Shown here piece after piece: positions 1-6,257 of a stretch of 11,663 nucleotides of DNA (positions are counted from its first letter, which is position 1; each line of letters starts with the position of its first letter). The notes below the pieces were generated by a model. That model worked only from the letters and a program-made list of their open reading frames with translations. It searched no databases and had not been told where the DNA came from. The stretch is from an uncultured Lysobacterales bacterium (GTDB taxonomy: Bacteria; Pseudomonadota; Gammaproteobacteria; Xanthomonadales; SZUA-36). The position numbers and the translations under genes are program-made. The stretch is from positions 1 through 11,663 of the forward strand of contig CALKKN010000112.1 of the NCBI GenBank assembly GCA_937995275.1. The letters run 5' to 3'.

Positions 1-262
1 TCATCCCGCTTTCGAGCATCTCGGGCCGGATCTGGCTTATCCGAATACCCTGCTGGGTCAGGGCCGTAATGCGGTTGATCTGATCGATGTGCTTGCGCGT
101 GTACAGGCGGTGTCCGCTTTCCTTGCGCACCGGTTGTATCAGTCCATAGCGCCGTTCCCAGGCGCGCAGGGTGATAGCGCCCACGCCGGTAAGTTTCGAA
201 ACCGTGCCAATCGTGTACAGTTTTTCGCCAGGATGTTCAATGACCTTGGCCTGTGCGTTCAT
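1..262 (-). CDS. MerR-family regulator of LitR/CarH/MlrA type, N-terminal part
   Basis: Only the first 87 codons lie in the window; the frame is open to the left edge. Residues 15-82 form a MerR winged-helix DNA-binding domain: YTIGTVSKLTGV (16-27), then LRAWERRYGL (32-41) and the wing GHRLYTRKHI (50-59). The WERRYG...R...GHRLY signature is typical of the LitR/CarH/MlrA branch of MerR rather than metal sensors. LitR and CarH carry a C-terminal cobalamin-binding domain that senses light through adenosylcobalamin, but that part is outside the window, so light sensing is inference. The ATG at 262-260 has a good ribosome site, GGAGA at 275-271, 8 nt upstream. The gene is divergent from the lipid-modification operon starting at 505, the usual place for its main target. 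MlrA-like proteins without B12 binding remain possible. Confidence 0.88.
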   Translation of the reverse strand, partial: MNAQAKVIEHPGEKLYTIGTVSKLTGVGAITLRAWERRYGLIQPVRKESGHRLYTRKHIDQINRITALTQQGIRISQIRPEMLESGM

Positions 263-292
263 GTCTTGGTTCTCCGGCGTGATGCGGTCTCT

Positions 293-321
293 GTAATGTC
301 GATACCGAAATTATACATTAC
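293..321. promoter_or_regulatory. Inverted repeat across the regulator's promoter start region
   Basis: GTAATGT (293-299) and ACATTAC (315-321) are perfect 7-bp inverted arms with a 15-nt spacer. The centre-to-centre distance is 22 nt, about two helical turns. They flank the predicted transcription start of the MerR-type gene and touch its -10. Because one arm lies upstream of the start, it cannot fold in the mRNA, so a protein-binding site is the more likely reading. Confidence 0.4.
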
Positions 322-338
322 GATTCTCGTATATGCAA
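310..338 (-). promoter_or_regulatory. Sigma70-type promoter for the LitR-like regulator
   Basis: On the minus strand the -10 is a perfect TATAAT at 315-310. A TTGCAT -35 lies at 338-333 with 17-nt spacing. Transcription would start near 303, giving a leader of about 40 nt before the ATG at 262. The -35 coincides with one of the TGCAAAA repeats of the divergent spacer and the -10 overlaps one arm of the 293-321 inverted repeat. Both suggest autoregulation by occlusion (inference). Confidence 0.65.
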
Positions 339-420
339 AAAATACCTGTACAAGACCATAAAATAAGTTGCAAAAGATGTACAAGAGTTGTACGCTTGTG
401 TGTGATGGATGCAAGAGATG
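334..420. promoter_or_regulatory. Putative operator array between divergent genes (TGTACAAGA / TGCAA repeats)
   Basis: TGTACAAGA occurs twice as a direct repeat (347-355 and 378-386, 31 nt apart). The second copy is also the left arm of the inverted repeat GTACAA-GAG-TTGTAC (379-393). TGCAAAA is at 334-340 and 369-375, and TTGCAAAAGATG (368-379) recurs with two mismatches as ATGCAAGAGATG (409-420). Such clusters of short repeats overlapping promoters fit operators of LitR/CarH regulators, which bind as oligomers to several half-sites. Assignment to this regulator is inference from position. Confidence 0.5.
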
Positions 421-474
421 TGGTGTTTTTCGGCAGGTCAATCGACCCCGACTACCGCGAAAACGCATCACCAC
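420..474 (+). promoter_or_regulatory. Nested inverted repeat in probable operon leader
   Basis: Three nested complementary pairs can stack: GTGGTG (420-425) with CACCAC (469-474), TTTTCG (427-432) with CGAAAA (458-463), and GGTC (436-439) with GACC (444-447). Together they give about 16 base pairs interrupted by internal loops. It lies after the repeat array and 30 nt before the first ATG of the operon, so it would be in the 5' leader if transcription starts upstream of 420. There is no U-tract, so it does not look like an intrinsic terminator. It could stabilise the mRNA or modulate translation; the function is unknown. Confidence 0.35.
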
Positions 475-504
475 TGTAGATGAATTAGATAAGGTCCACT
501 CAGC

Positions 505-1575
505 ATGAGTACAGCCGCAAACAAAGCATCGAGCACCGTGCTCGCATGGACGGAACGCGGGCTCGTGCCGGACAGCGTGATCCGCGCCGGCATCCGGCGC
601 CTCTGCCGTCAGCGTCTCCGGGACATCGAGGCGCATGATCCGGAAGCATCGGGCGCCCGGCTGGAGCATTTTGTCGAGCAGATGAATTCGTCCCCCGTCG
701 CCCTGGTGCCGGAGCTGGCGAACGAACAGCATTACGAGGTGCCCGCCGAATTCTTCGACCAGGTGCTTGGCGCGCACCGCAAGTACAGTTGCTGCCACTG
801 GGGCGAGAACGTCGAAACGCTGGACCACGCGGAAGCCGAGGCGCTGCGGATTACCTGTGAACGCGCCGGGATCGAAAATGGCATGGCGGTCCTCGACCTT
901 GGCTGCGGCTGGGGTTCGCTCAGCCTTTGGATTGCCGAACATTATCCGGATTGCGCCGTTACCGCGGTGTCGAACTCAACGCCCCAGCGGCGGCATATCG
1001 AACGGCTAGCCAGTGCGCGCGGCCTGTACAACATCGAAGTCCAGACCCGCGACATGAACGACTTCGACACGCCCCGGCGTTTCGATCGCATCGTCTCGGT
1101 GGAGATGTTCGAGCACATGCGCAACTACCGTGAGCTGTTCCGGCGGATCAACGGCTGGCTGAAGCCCCGGGGTCGGTTCTTCATGCACATCTTCTGCCAC
1201 CGCAGCTGTGCGTACGAATTCCTGGACCAGGGGCCGACAGACTGGATGGGCCGCCATTTCTTCTCCGGCGGCATCATGCCCAGCGACGATCTCCCGCTGC
1301 GTTTCCAGGAAGACCTGCGGCTGGTGCGCCGGGATCGCTGGGACGGCCGCTACTACCAGCGCACGGCCAACGCCTGGCTGGAGAACATGGACGCCCGCCG
1401 TGACGCGATCCTGCCGATCATGGCTGCCGCGTACGGTAAGGATCGCGCCGAGCAGTGGTTCCAGCGCTGGCGGATCTTCTTCATGGCCTGCGCCGAACTG
1501 TTCGGGCTGGAGGAAGGCCGCGAGTGGTACGTCGCACATTACCTGTTCGAACGGCGGGGGTACGACCATGATTGA
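505..1575 (+). CDS. SAM-dependent methyltransferase, CFA synthase / coclaurine N-methyltransferase-like
   Basis: A 356-residue class I methyltransferase of the Mycolic_PCAS/CFA superfamily. The SAM-binding loop is VLDLGCGWGS (129-138). YSCCHW (94-99), SVEMFEHM (198-205), FMHIF (226-230) and RYYQRTANAW (282-291) align with E. coli Cfa segments. By my alignment, the Cfa bicarbonate ligands Cys139, Glu239, His266 and Tyr317 correspond to Cys96, Glu203, His228 and Tyr284, all conserved. It lacks most of the long N-terminal domain of Cfa, and its NEQHYEVPAEFF entry motif (73-84) resembles plant coclaurine N-methyltransferases. That makes a soluble or peripheral enzyme acting on lipid acyl chains or on another acceptor plausible. 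The ATG has only a weak AAGG (491-494) upstream, but the N-terminal sequence fits the family. It is the first gene of the operon and overlaps the next by 8 nt. Confidence 0.9.
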   Translation: MSTAANKASSTVLAWTERGLVPDSVIRAGIRRLCRQRLRDIEAHDPEASGARLEHFVEQMNSSPVALVPELANEQHYEVPAEFFDQVLGAHRKYSCCHWGENVETLDHAEAEALRITCERAGIENGMAVLDLGCGWGSLSLWIAEHYPDCAVTAVSNSTPQRRHIERLASARGLYNIEVQTRDMNDFDTPRRFDRIVSVEMFEHMRNYRELFRRINGWLKPRGRFFMHIFCHRSCAYEFLDQGPTDWMGRHFFSGGIMPSDDLPLRFQEDLRLVRRDRWDGRYYQRTANAWLENMDARRDAILPIMAAAYGKDRAEQWFQRWRIFFMACAELFGLEEGREWYVAHYLFERRGYDHD

Positions 1576-2377
1576 TGTGCAGGCTTGGTTTTTCGCGCTG
1601 GCCGGCATTGTCGCGGCCATCGTGCCCGTCTGGGTGCTCAGCGTCGTGCGCCGGGACGCCAGCGTCGTCGACAGCCTGTGGTCGCTGCTGTTCCTGATCG
1701 CGTTGATCGTGTACCTGGCGGCGAGCGAGGCACCGGGGCCGCGGAGCTGGCTGGTCACCGCGCTGGTCGCGGTCTGGGCGCTGCGGCTCTCGCTCTACAT
1801 CACCGTGCGCAACCACGGGGAGCCGGAGGACCGCCGTTACCAGGCGATTCGCGCGAACAACCAGCCCCACTTCTGGCTGAAAAGCCTCTTCATCGTGTTC
1901 CTCCTGCAAGGTTTGCTGGCCTGGGTGATCTGTCTGCCCGCTCTCGCGGCTGTCGGCGGTCAGACGTCACCCGGGCCACTTGATTACGCCGGCGTCGCGT
2001 TATGGCTCGTGGGCATGTTTTTCGAGGTCGTCGGCGATTACCAGTTGACGCGCTTCCGCCGCGAGGAACGGGAACCGGGCGCCGTGCTGGACACCGGTCT
2101 GTGGCGTTACACGCGGCATCCCAATTACTTCGGTGAAGCGTTGCTGTGGTGGGGAATCTACCTGATCGCCTGCGCGGCGGGCGCCTGGTGGACGATCTTC
2201 GCGCCGCTGCTGATGACGTTTCTGCTGCTGCGCGTGTCCGGCGTAGCGCTGCTCGAAAAAGACATCGGCGAACGCCGGCCCGCCTATCGCGACTATGTCC
2301 GGCGGACCAACGCATTTCTGCCCGGTCCGCCGCGTCCCGCCCTGGAGAGCGGGCACAATCACGGAGGGACTCGCTGA
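1568..2377 (+). CDS. DUF1295 integral membrane protein, steroid 5-alpha-reductase-like fold
   Basis: A 269-residue protein with hydrophobic segments at about 7-25, 36-51, 61-80, 105-130, 140-157 and 190-225. GLWRYTRHPNYFGE (177-190) is the C-terminal signature shared by DUF1295, 3-oxo-5-alpha-steroid 4-dehydrogenases and isoprenylcysteine methyltransferases, where the RHPNY region contributes to cofactor binding. The family is probably an NADPH-dependent membrane reductase or a methyltransferase-like enzyme; no substrate is established. Beside CFA-like methyltransferases it could reduce an unsaturated or methylene lipid intermediate (inference). The ATG overlaps the previous gene's end by 8 nt, and its stop shares one base with the next start (TGATG), so it is very likely translationally coupled. 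Length is normal for DUF1295. Confidence 0.9.
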   Translation: MIDVQAWFFALAGIVAAIVPVWVLSVVRRDASVVDSLWSLLFLIALIVYLAASEAPGPRSWLVTALVAVWALRLSLYITVRNHGEPEDRRYQAIRANNQPHFWLKSLFIVFLLQGLLAWVICLPALAAVGGQTSPGPLDYAGVALWLVGMFFEVVGDYQLTRFRREEREPGAVLDTGLWRYTRHPNYFGEALLWWGIYLIACAAGAWWTIFAPLLMTFLLLRVSGVALLEKDIGERRPAYRDYVRRTNAFLPGPPRPALESGHNHGGTR

Positions 2378-2904
2378 TGTCGGTGAAAGGCAACCTGCTG
2401 ACGCTGTCGGGCGTGCTCCTGCTGGCCGGGTGCCAGGCCAGCCGGCCGCCGATGGAGACGGTCGATTACGTGGATCTCCCGCGGTTCATGGGCGACTGGT
2501 ACGTCATCGCCAACATCCCGACCTTCCTGGAGAAGGATGCCCACAACGCCGTCGAGTCCTACCGGCTGGACAGCGACGGCACCATTGCGACCACCTTCAC
2601 GTTCCGCAAGGGCGGCTTCGACGGGCCGGCAAAGGAATACCATCCGCGCGGCTTCATCCGGGACACGGCCACCAATGCCGAGTGGGGCATGCAGTTCGTC
2701 TGGCCGTTCAAGGGCGACTACCGGATCATCTACCTCGACGAGGATTACTCGGTGACGATCATCGGGCGCAACAAGCGGGATTACGTCTGGCTGATGGCGC
2801 GCACGCCCACCCTGCCCGAGCAGAAGTATCAGGAGGCGGTTCAGGTCATCGCCGACGCCGGGTACGACATATCGATGCTGCAGCGCGTGCCGCAGCAGTG
2901 GTGA
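2377..2904 (+). CDS. Blc-type lipoprotein lipocalin
   Basis: A 175-residue lipocalin. The N-terminus is a lipoprotein signal peptide with lipobox LLAGC, predicted lipidated Cys19. Residue +2 is Gln, not Asp, so sorting to the outer membrane is expected. The first lipocalin motif is GDWYVIANIP (39-48), with invariant Gly39 and Trp41, followed by beta-rich sequence and a short C-terminal region typical of bacterial lipocalins such as E. coli Blc. Blc binds fatty acids and lysophospholipids, so a role in moving or scavenging modified or damaged acyl lipids across the periplasm is plausible. GGAGGG (2363-2368) sits 8 nt before the ATG and supports the start. The start overlaps the DUF1295 stop by 1 nt, and a 4-nt gap separates it from the FAD gene. 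Confidence 0.93.
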   Translation: MSVKGNLLTLSGVLLLAGCQASRPPMETVDYVDLPRFMGDWYVIANIPTFLEKDAHNAVESYRLDSDGTIATTFTFRKGGFDGPAKEYHPRGFIRDTATNAEWGMQFVWPFKGDYRIIYLDEDYSVTIIGRNKRDYVWLMARTPTLPEQKYQEAVQVIADAGYDISMLQRVPQQW

Positions 2905-2908
2905 CGCC

Positions 2909-4210
2909 GTGAAAATCGCCATCATCGGCACCGGCATCGCGGGAAACGTCGTGTCCCACCGACTGGCGCCGGATCATGACATCACCGTCTACGAGGCGGC
3001 CAACCGGATAGGCGGCCACAGCAACACGGTCGACGTCGAACTGGGCGGGCGCCGCTGGGCGGTCGATACCGGTTTTATCGTCTACAACGACGTGACCTAT
3101 CCGAATTTCCTCGCCCTGCTGGATGAACTGGGGGTCGCCTCCCAGCCCAGCGAGATGAGTTTCAGCGTCAGCGACCGGCACAGCGGGCTGGAATACAACG
3201 GCGCCTCGCTGAATGCCCTGTTCGCGCAGCGGCGTAACCTGCTGCGCCCGACCTTCTACCGCATGCTGCTCGACATCCTGCGTTTCAATCGCGAGGCGCC
3301 CGCGCTGCTCGAGGACCCCGAAGCGCCACTCACGCTCGGCGACTTCCTGGACGGCCACGGCTACTCCCGGGCCTTCATCGACCACTACGTCATGCCGATG
3401 GGGGCCGCAATCTGGTCGGCGATGCCGGAGGGCATGCGCCGGATGCCCGCCGCCTTCTTCATCCGCTTTTTCCACAATCACGGCCTGCTCAGCGTCAACG
3501 ATCGGCCGACCTGGCGGGTGATCAGGGGCGGCTCCCGTACCTACGTGGACAGGCTGGTGGCCGGGCATCGCGACCGCATCCGCCTGAACGCGCCGGTCCA
3601 GTGGATCCGGCGGCATCCCGACTCCATCGAGTTGAAGGCGGCCGGCGCCGAGCCCGAGCACTACGACCGTGTGTTCCTGGCCTGCCACAGCGACCAGGCC
3701 CTGCGCCTGCTGGCCGACCCGACGCCGCAGGAGCGCGATGTTCTGGGCGCGATCCCGTACCACGGCAACGAGGCCGTCCTGCATACCGATGCCTCGCTGA
3801 TGCCGCGTCGCCGGCGTGCCTGGGCCGCCTGGAACTACTACGTGCCGGAGCGGAGGGAGAACCCTGAAGCCAAGGTGATGCTCACCTACAACATGAACAT
3901 CCTGCAGGGCCTCGATGCGCCCGCGCAGTTCTGCGTCACGCTCAACAACCGCGAGGCGATCGATCCATCGAAGATCATCGATGTCATCGAGTACGATCAC
4001 CCCGTGTTCACGCCAGAAGCGATCGAGGCGCAGAAGCGGCACCGCGAGATCGACGGAGCCCGGCGGACCTATTACTGCGGGGCCTACTGGCGGTACGGCT
4101 TCCACGAGGACGGCGTGGTCAGCGCGCTGAACGCGCTGGAGCATTTCGAGGAAGACCTGCCGGCGGGCGGCATAGTACATGAAGAGCGCTATCTACTTCG
4201 GGCGAGTTAG
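2909..4210 (+). CDS. FAD-dependent amine-oxidase-fold oxidoreductase of CFA-associated type
   Basis: A 433-residue flavoprotein beginning with a GTG codon. MKIAIIGTGIAGN contains the Rossmann GxGxxG (7-12), Glu29 at the end of beta-2 would bind the ribose, and GGHSN (35-39) is the usual second FAD contact of the amine oxidase/desaturase superfamily. The C-terminal part (about 388-408, YYCGAYWRYGFHEDG) is a conserved segment near the flavin. No transmembrane helix is evident. Homologues next to CFA-like methyltransferases include predicted fatty-acyl desaturases or reductases, and plant cyclopropane synthases carry a similar FAD domain fused to their N-terminus. It probably oxidises or reduces phospholipid acyl chains before or after methylation. 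It overlaps the DUF1365 gene by 32 nt. Its GTG has no strong ribosome site, consistent with coupling to the lipocalin stop 4 nt upstream. Confidence 0.92.
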   Translation: MKIAIIGTGIAGNVVSHRLAPDHDITVYEAANRIGGHSNTVDVELGGRRWAVDTGFIVYNDVTYPNFLALLDELGVASQPSEMSFSVSDRHSGLEYNGASLNALFAQRRNLLRPTFYRMLLDILRFNREAPALLEDPEAPLTLGDFLDGHGYSRAFIDHYVMPMGAAIWSAMPEGMRRMPAAFFIRFFHNHGLLSVNDRPTWRVIRGGSRTYVDRLVAGHRDRIRLNAPVQWIRRHPDSIELKAAGAEPEHYDRVFLACHSDQALRLLADPTPQERDVLGAIPYHGNEAVLHTDASLMPRRRRAWAAWNYYVPERRENPEAKVMLTYNMNILQGLDAPAQFCVTLNNREAIDPSKIIDVIEYDHPVFTPEAIEAQKRHREIDGARRTYYCGAYWRYGFHEDGVVSALNALEHFEEDLPAGGIVHEERYLLRAS

Positions 4211-4955
4211 GCACCGGCGCATGGCACCGGTGCCGCACGCTTTCAGTTACCGGATGTTCATGCTGTTCCTGGACCTCGCGGAGCTGCCGAAGGTATTCGA
4301 AGGACGCTGGCTCTGGTCCGCGCGCCGCACCGCGCTGGCCAGGTTCCGCCGCGCGGATCATGTTGGCGACCCGGACCAGCCGCTCGACGATGCCGTTCGC
4401 GACCTCGTGCACGCCGAGACCGGCTCGCGGCCCACCGGCCCGATTCGCCTGCTCACCCACCTGCGCTATTTTGGATTCGTGTTCAACCCGGTCAGCTTCT
4501 ATTATTGTTACGATGCGGACGATACCCGGGTCGAGACGATAGTTGCCGAGGTCAACAACACGCCCTGGGGCGAGCGCCACTGTTACGTGCTGCCCCAGTC
4601 CATGAATGCGGGGCGGGGTGGTCACGGGCGCTACTTTCCGGAAAAGGTCATGCACGTGTCGCCCTTCATGGAAATGGATGTCCAGTACGACTGGCGCTTC
4701 GCGCCGCCCGGCGACTCGCTCACCGTGCACATGGAGAACGCCCGCGGCGGGCAGAAGGTCTTCAACGCGATCCTCGTCCTCGAGCGCGAGGACATCCGGG
4801 CCGGCACGCTGGCGCGGGCGTTGACGGGATACCCGCTGATGACGCTCAAGGTCGTCGCGGCGATCTACTGGCAGGCACTCAGGCTGTGGCTGAAGAAAGT
4901 GCCGGTGCACGATCACCCGGCGAAGAAAAGCGGCGTTCTGAAGGAGGTTCGATGA
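4179..4955 (+). CDS. DUF1365 family protein
   Basis: A 258-residue DUF1365 protein. The N-terminus IYFGRVRHRRMAPVPHAFSY (5-24) and VNNTPWGERH (125-134) are family hallmarks, as is the central LRYFGFVFNPVSFYYCYD (95-112). There is no signal peptide or clear membrane span; the protein is rich in aromatic and basic residues. Its biochemical role is not established, but the family occurs almost always between an FAD amine-oxidase-like gene and a CFA-like methyltransferase gene, as here, and is thought to help in the same lipid modification. The ATG at 4179 is preferred because the N-terminal motif would be lost from later starts, despite the 32-nt overlap with the FAD gene and a weak ribosome site. 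The stop overlaps the next ATG (ATGA). Confidence 0.93.
   Translation: MKSAIYFGRVRHRRMAPVPHAFSYRMFMLFLDLAELPKVFEGRWLWSARRTALARFRRADHVGDPDQPLDDAVRDLVHAETGSRPTGPIRLLTHLRYFGFVFNPVSFYYCYDADDTRVETIVAEVNNTPWGERHCYVLPQSMNAGRGGHGRYFPEKVMHVSPFMEMDVQYDWRFAPPGDSLTVHMENARGGQKVFNAILVLEREDIRAGTLARALTGYPLMTLKVVAAIYWQALRLWLKKVPVHDHPAKKSGVLKEVR
4941..4947 (+). promoter_or_regulatory. Perfect Shine-Dalgarno fixing the second methyltransferase start
   Basis: AAGGAGG ends 4 nt before the ATG at 4952, inside the last codons of the DUF1365 gene. It is the strongest ribosome site in the operon and suggests high independent translation of the final methyltransferase. Confidence 0.75.
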
Positions 4956-6214
4956 AATCGGTTTCGCTGGCTTCGCCCCGCCACCTGGCGGGCACCGTGA
5001 AGCCCAGCGCGCTCGACTGGCTGGCCCGGCGCCTGGTGCTGGGGCAGCTGCAGGGCCTGCAGCGCGGCCTGCTGTCCGTGGTCGACAATGGCCAGGAGCA
5101 CCGGTTCGGCGCCGGAGCCGGCGGCGAACCGGCGGCGCAGATCGTCGTGGCCGATCCGCGTTTTTACAGCGAGGTCGCATTCGGCGGTTCGATCGGGGGC
5201 GGCGAGGCCTTCATGCACGGCTACTGGCAGTGCGACGACCTGGTTGCACTGGTCAGGCTGCTGCTCCGCAACCGCGCGGTGCTGGACGGCATGGAAGGCG
5301 GCGCCGCGAGGTTCACGGCACCGCTGCGGAAGCTGTTCCACTGGGTCAACCGGAACACGCACGACGGAGCGCGGCGCAACATTGCGGCGCACTACGATCT
5401 GGGTAACGAGTTTTTCGCGCTGTGGTTGGACGAAACGATGATGTACTCGTCCGCGATCTTCGAGCAGCCGGAGCTGAGCCTGCACGAGGCGCAACTGGCG
5501 CGCCTCGACCGCATCTGCCGGAAATTGCAGTTGGGGCCGGCGGACCACGTAATCGAGATCGGTACCGGCTGGGGCGGCTTTGCGCTCCATGCCGCGCAGC
5601 ACTACGGCTGCCGCGTCACGACGACGACGATTTCGAGCGAACAGCACCAGTTGGCGCGCGAGCGGGTTGCCGCGGCCGGTCTGCAGGGCCGCATCGCGCT
5701 GCTGCAGGACGACTTTCGGGACCTCAGGGGCCAATACGACAAGCTCGTCTCGATCGAGATGATCGAGGCCATCGGCCATGATCTGTTCGCACCCTATTTC
5801 CGCAAGTGCAGCGAACTGCTGAAGCCGGACGGCGCGATGCTGATCCAGGCGATCACGATCGCCGACCAGCGTTACGACGAGTACCGCAAGTCCATCGACT
5901 TTATCCAGCGCTATATCTTCCCCGGCGGCGGCCTGCCCTCGTCGGCCGTGATGACTGATGCCGTGGCGCATCATACCGACATGCGCCTGCTCGGCCTCGA
6001 GGACATCGGGCTGCACTACGCGACCACGCTGCGGCACTGGCGCAGGAATTTCCTCGGCAGGCTGGAAGAGGTCCGGCGGCAGGGGTACCCGGAAGCCTTC
6101 ATCCGCATGTGGGAGTACTACCTGTGCTATTGCGAGGGCGCGTTCCTGGAGCGTGCGATCTCCGACCTGCAGATCGTCTTCGCCAACCCCGAATGTCGGC
6201 TGGCGTTACTGTAG
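4952..6214 (+). CDS. Cyclopropane-fatty-acid-synthase-like methyltransferase with altered bicarbonate site
   Basis: A 420-residue protein with the full CFA synthase layout: an N-terminal lipid-binding region (about 1-125), then a SAM methyltransferase domain with NIAAHYDLGNEFF (143-155), the SAM loop VIEIGTGWGGFA (200-211), SIEMIEAIG (267-275) and YIFPGGGLPS (321-330). CFA synthases transfer a methylene or methyl from SAM to the cis double bond of phospholipid acyl chains at the membrane. By my alignment to E. coli Cfa, Glu272 and Tyr356 match Glu239 and Tyr317, but Ser167 replaces the bicarbonate ligand Cys139 and Gln299 replaces His266. Ring closure may therefore be altered, and a methyl-branched or methylene product is possible; that is inference. 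The start is set by AAGGAGG at 4941-4947. The stop codon lies inside a REP-like palindrome. Confidence 0.92.
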   Translation: MKSVSLASPRHLAGTVKPSALDWLARRLVLGQLQGLQRGLLSVVDNGQEHRFGAGAGGEPAAQIVVADPRFYSEVAFGGSIGGGEAFMHGYWQCDDLVALVRLLLRNRAVLDGMEGGAARFTAPLRKLFHWVNRNTHDGARRNIAAHYDLGNEFFALWLDETMMYSSAIFEQPELSLHEAQLARLDRICRKLQLGPADHVIEIGTGWGGFALHAAQHYGCRVTTTTISSEQHQLARERVAAAGLQGRIALLQDDFRDLRGQYDKLVSIEMIEAIGHDLFAPYFRKCSELLKPDGAMLIQAITIADQRYDEYRKSIDFIQRYIFPGGGLPSSAVMTDAVAHHTDMRLLGLEDIGLHYATTLRHWRRNFLGRLEEVRRQGYPEAFIRMWEYYLCYCEGAFLERAISDLQIVFANPECRLALL

Positions 6215-6238
6215 GAGCGGCTTCAGCCGCTCCTACAG
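6209..6238. repeat. REP-like palindrome overlapping the methyltransferase stop
   Basis: Two perfect 14-bp arms, CTGTAGGAGCGGCT (6209-6222) and AGCCGCTCCTACAG (6225-6238), are separated by only TC. The GTAGGAGCGGCTTCAGCCGC core is recognisable as a repetitive extragenic palindrome unit seen in many gammaproteobacteria, usually spread by RAYT-type transposases. The TAG at 6212-6214 that ends the upstream gene is part of the left arm. There is no T-tract, so an intrinsic terminator is unlikely, but the hairpin could protect the upstream mRNA from 3' decay and lower expression of the gene at 6258. Only one copy is in this window. Confidence 0.75.
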
Positions 6239-6257
6239 CCTTTGGGTCTCGCAGCAC

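Noticed and set aside
421..504. Cobalamin riboswitch in the operon leader
   Set aside because: The stretch is too short and lacks a recognisable B12-box core; only a simple interrupted hairpin is visible.
259..942. Minus-strand open frame of 227 codons over the divergent spacer
   Set aside because: It is antisense to the first methyltransferase and runs through the promoter region; the regulator is encoded in another frame from 262.
2846..4180. Long open frame (444 codons) on the minus strand opposite the FAD gene
   Set aside because: High-GC codon use leaves the opposite strand open; the translation has no recognisable domain and the plus strand encodes a clear flavoprotein.
4913..6037. 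Long minus-strand open frame opposite the CFA-like gene
   Set aside because: Shadow of the well-supported plus-strand methyltransferase; low-complexity Arg/Val/Gln-rich translation.
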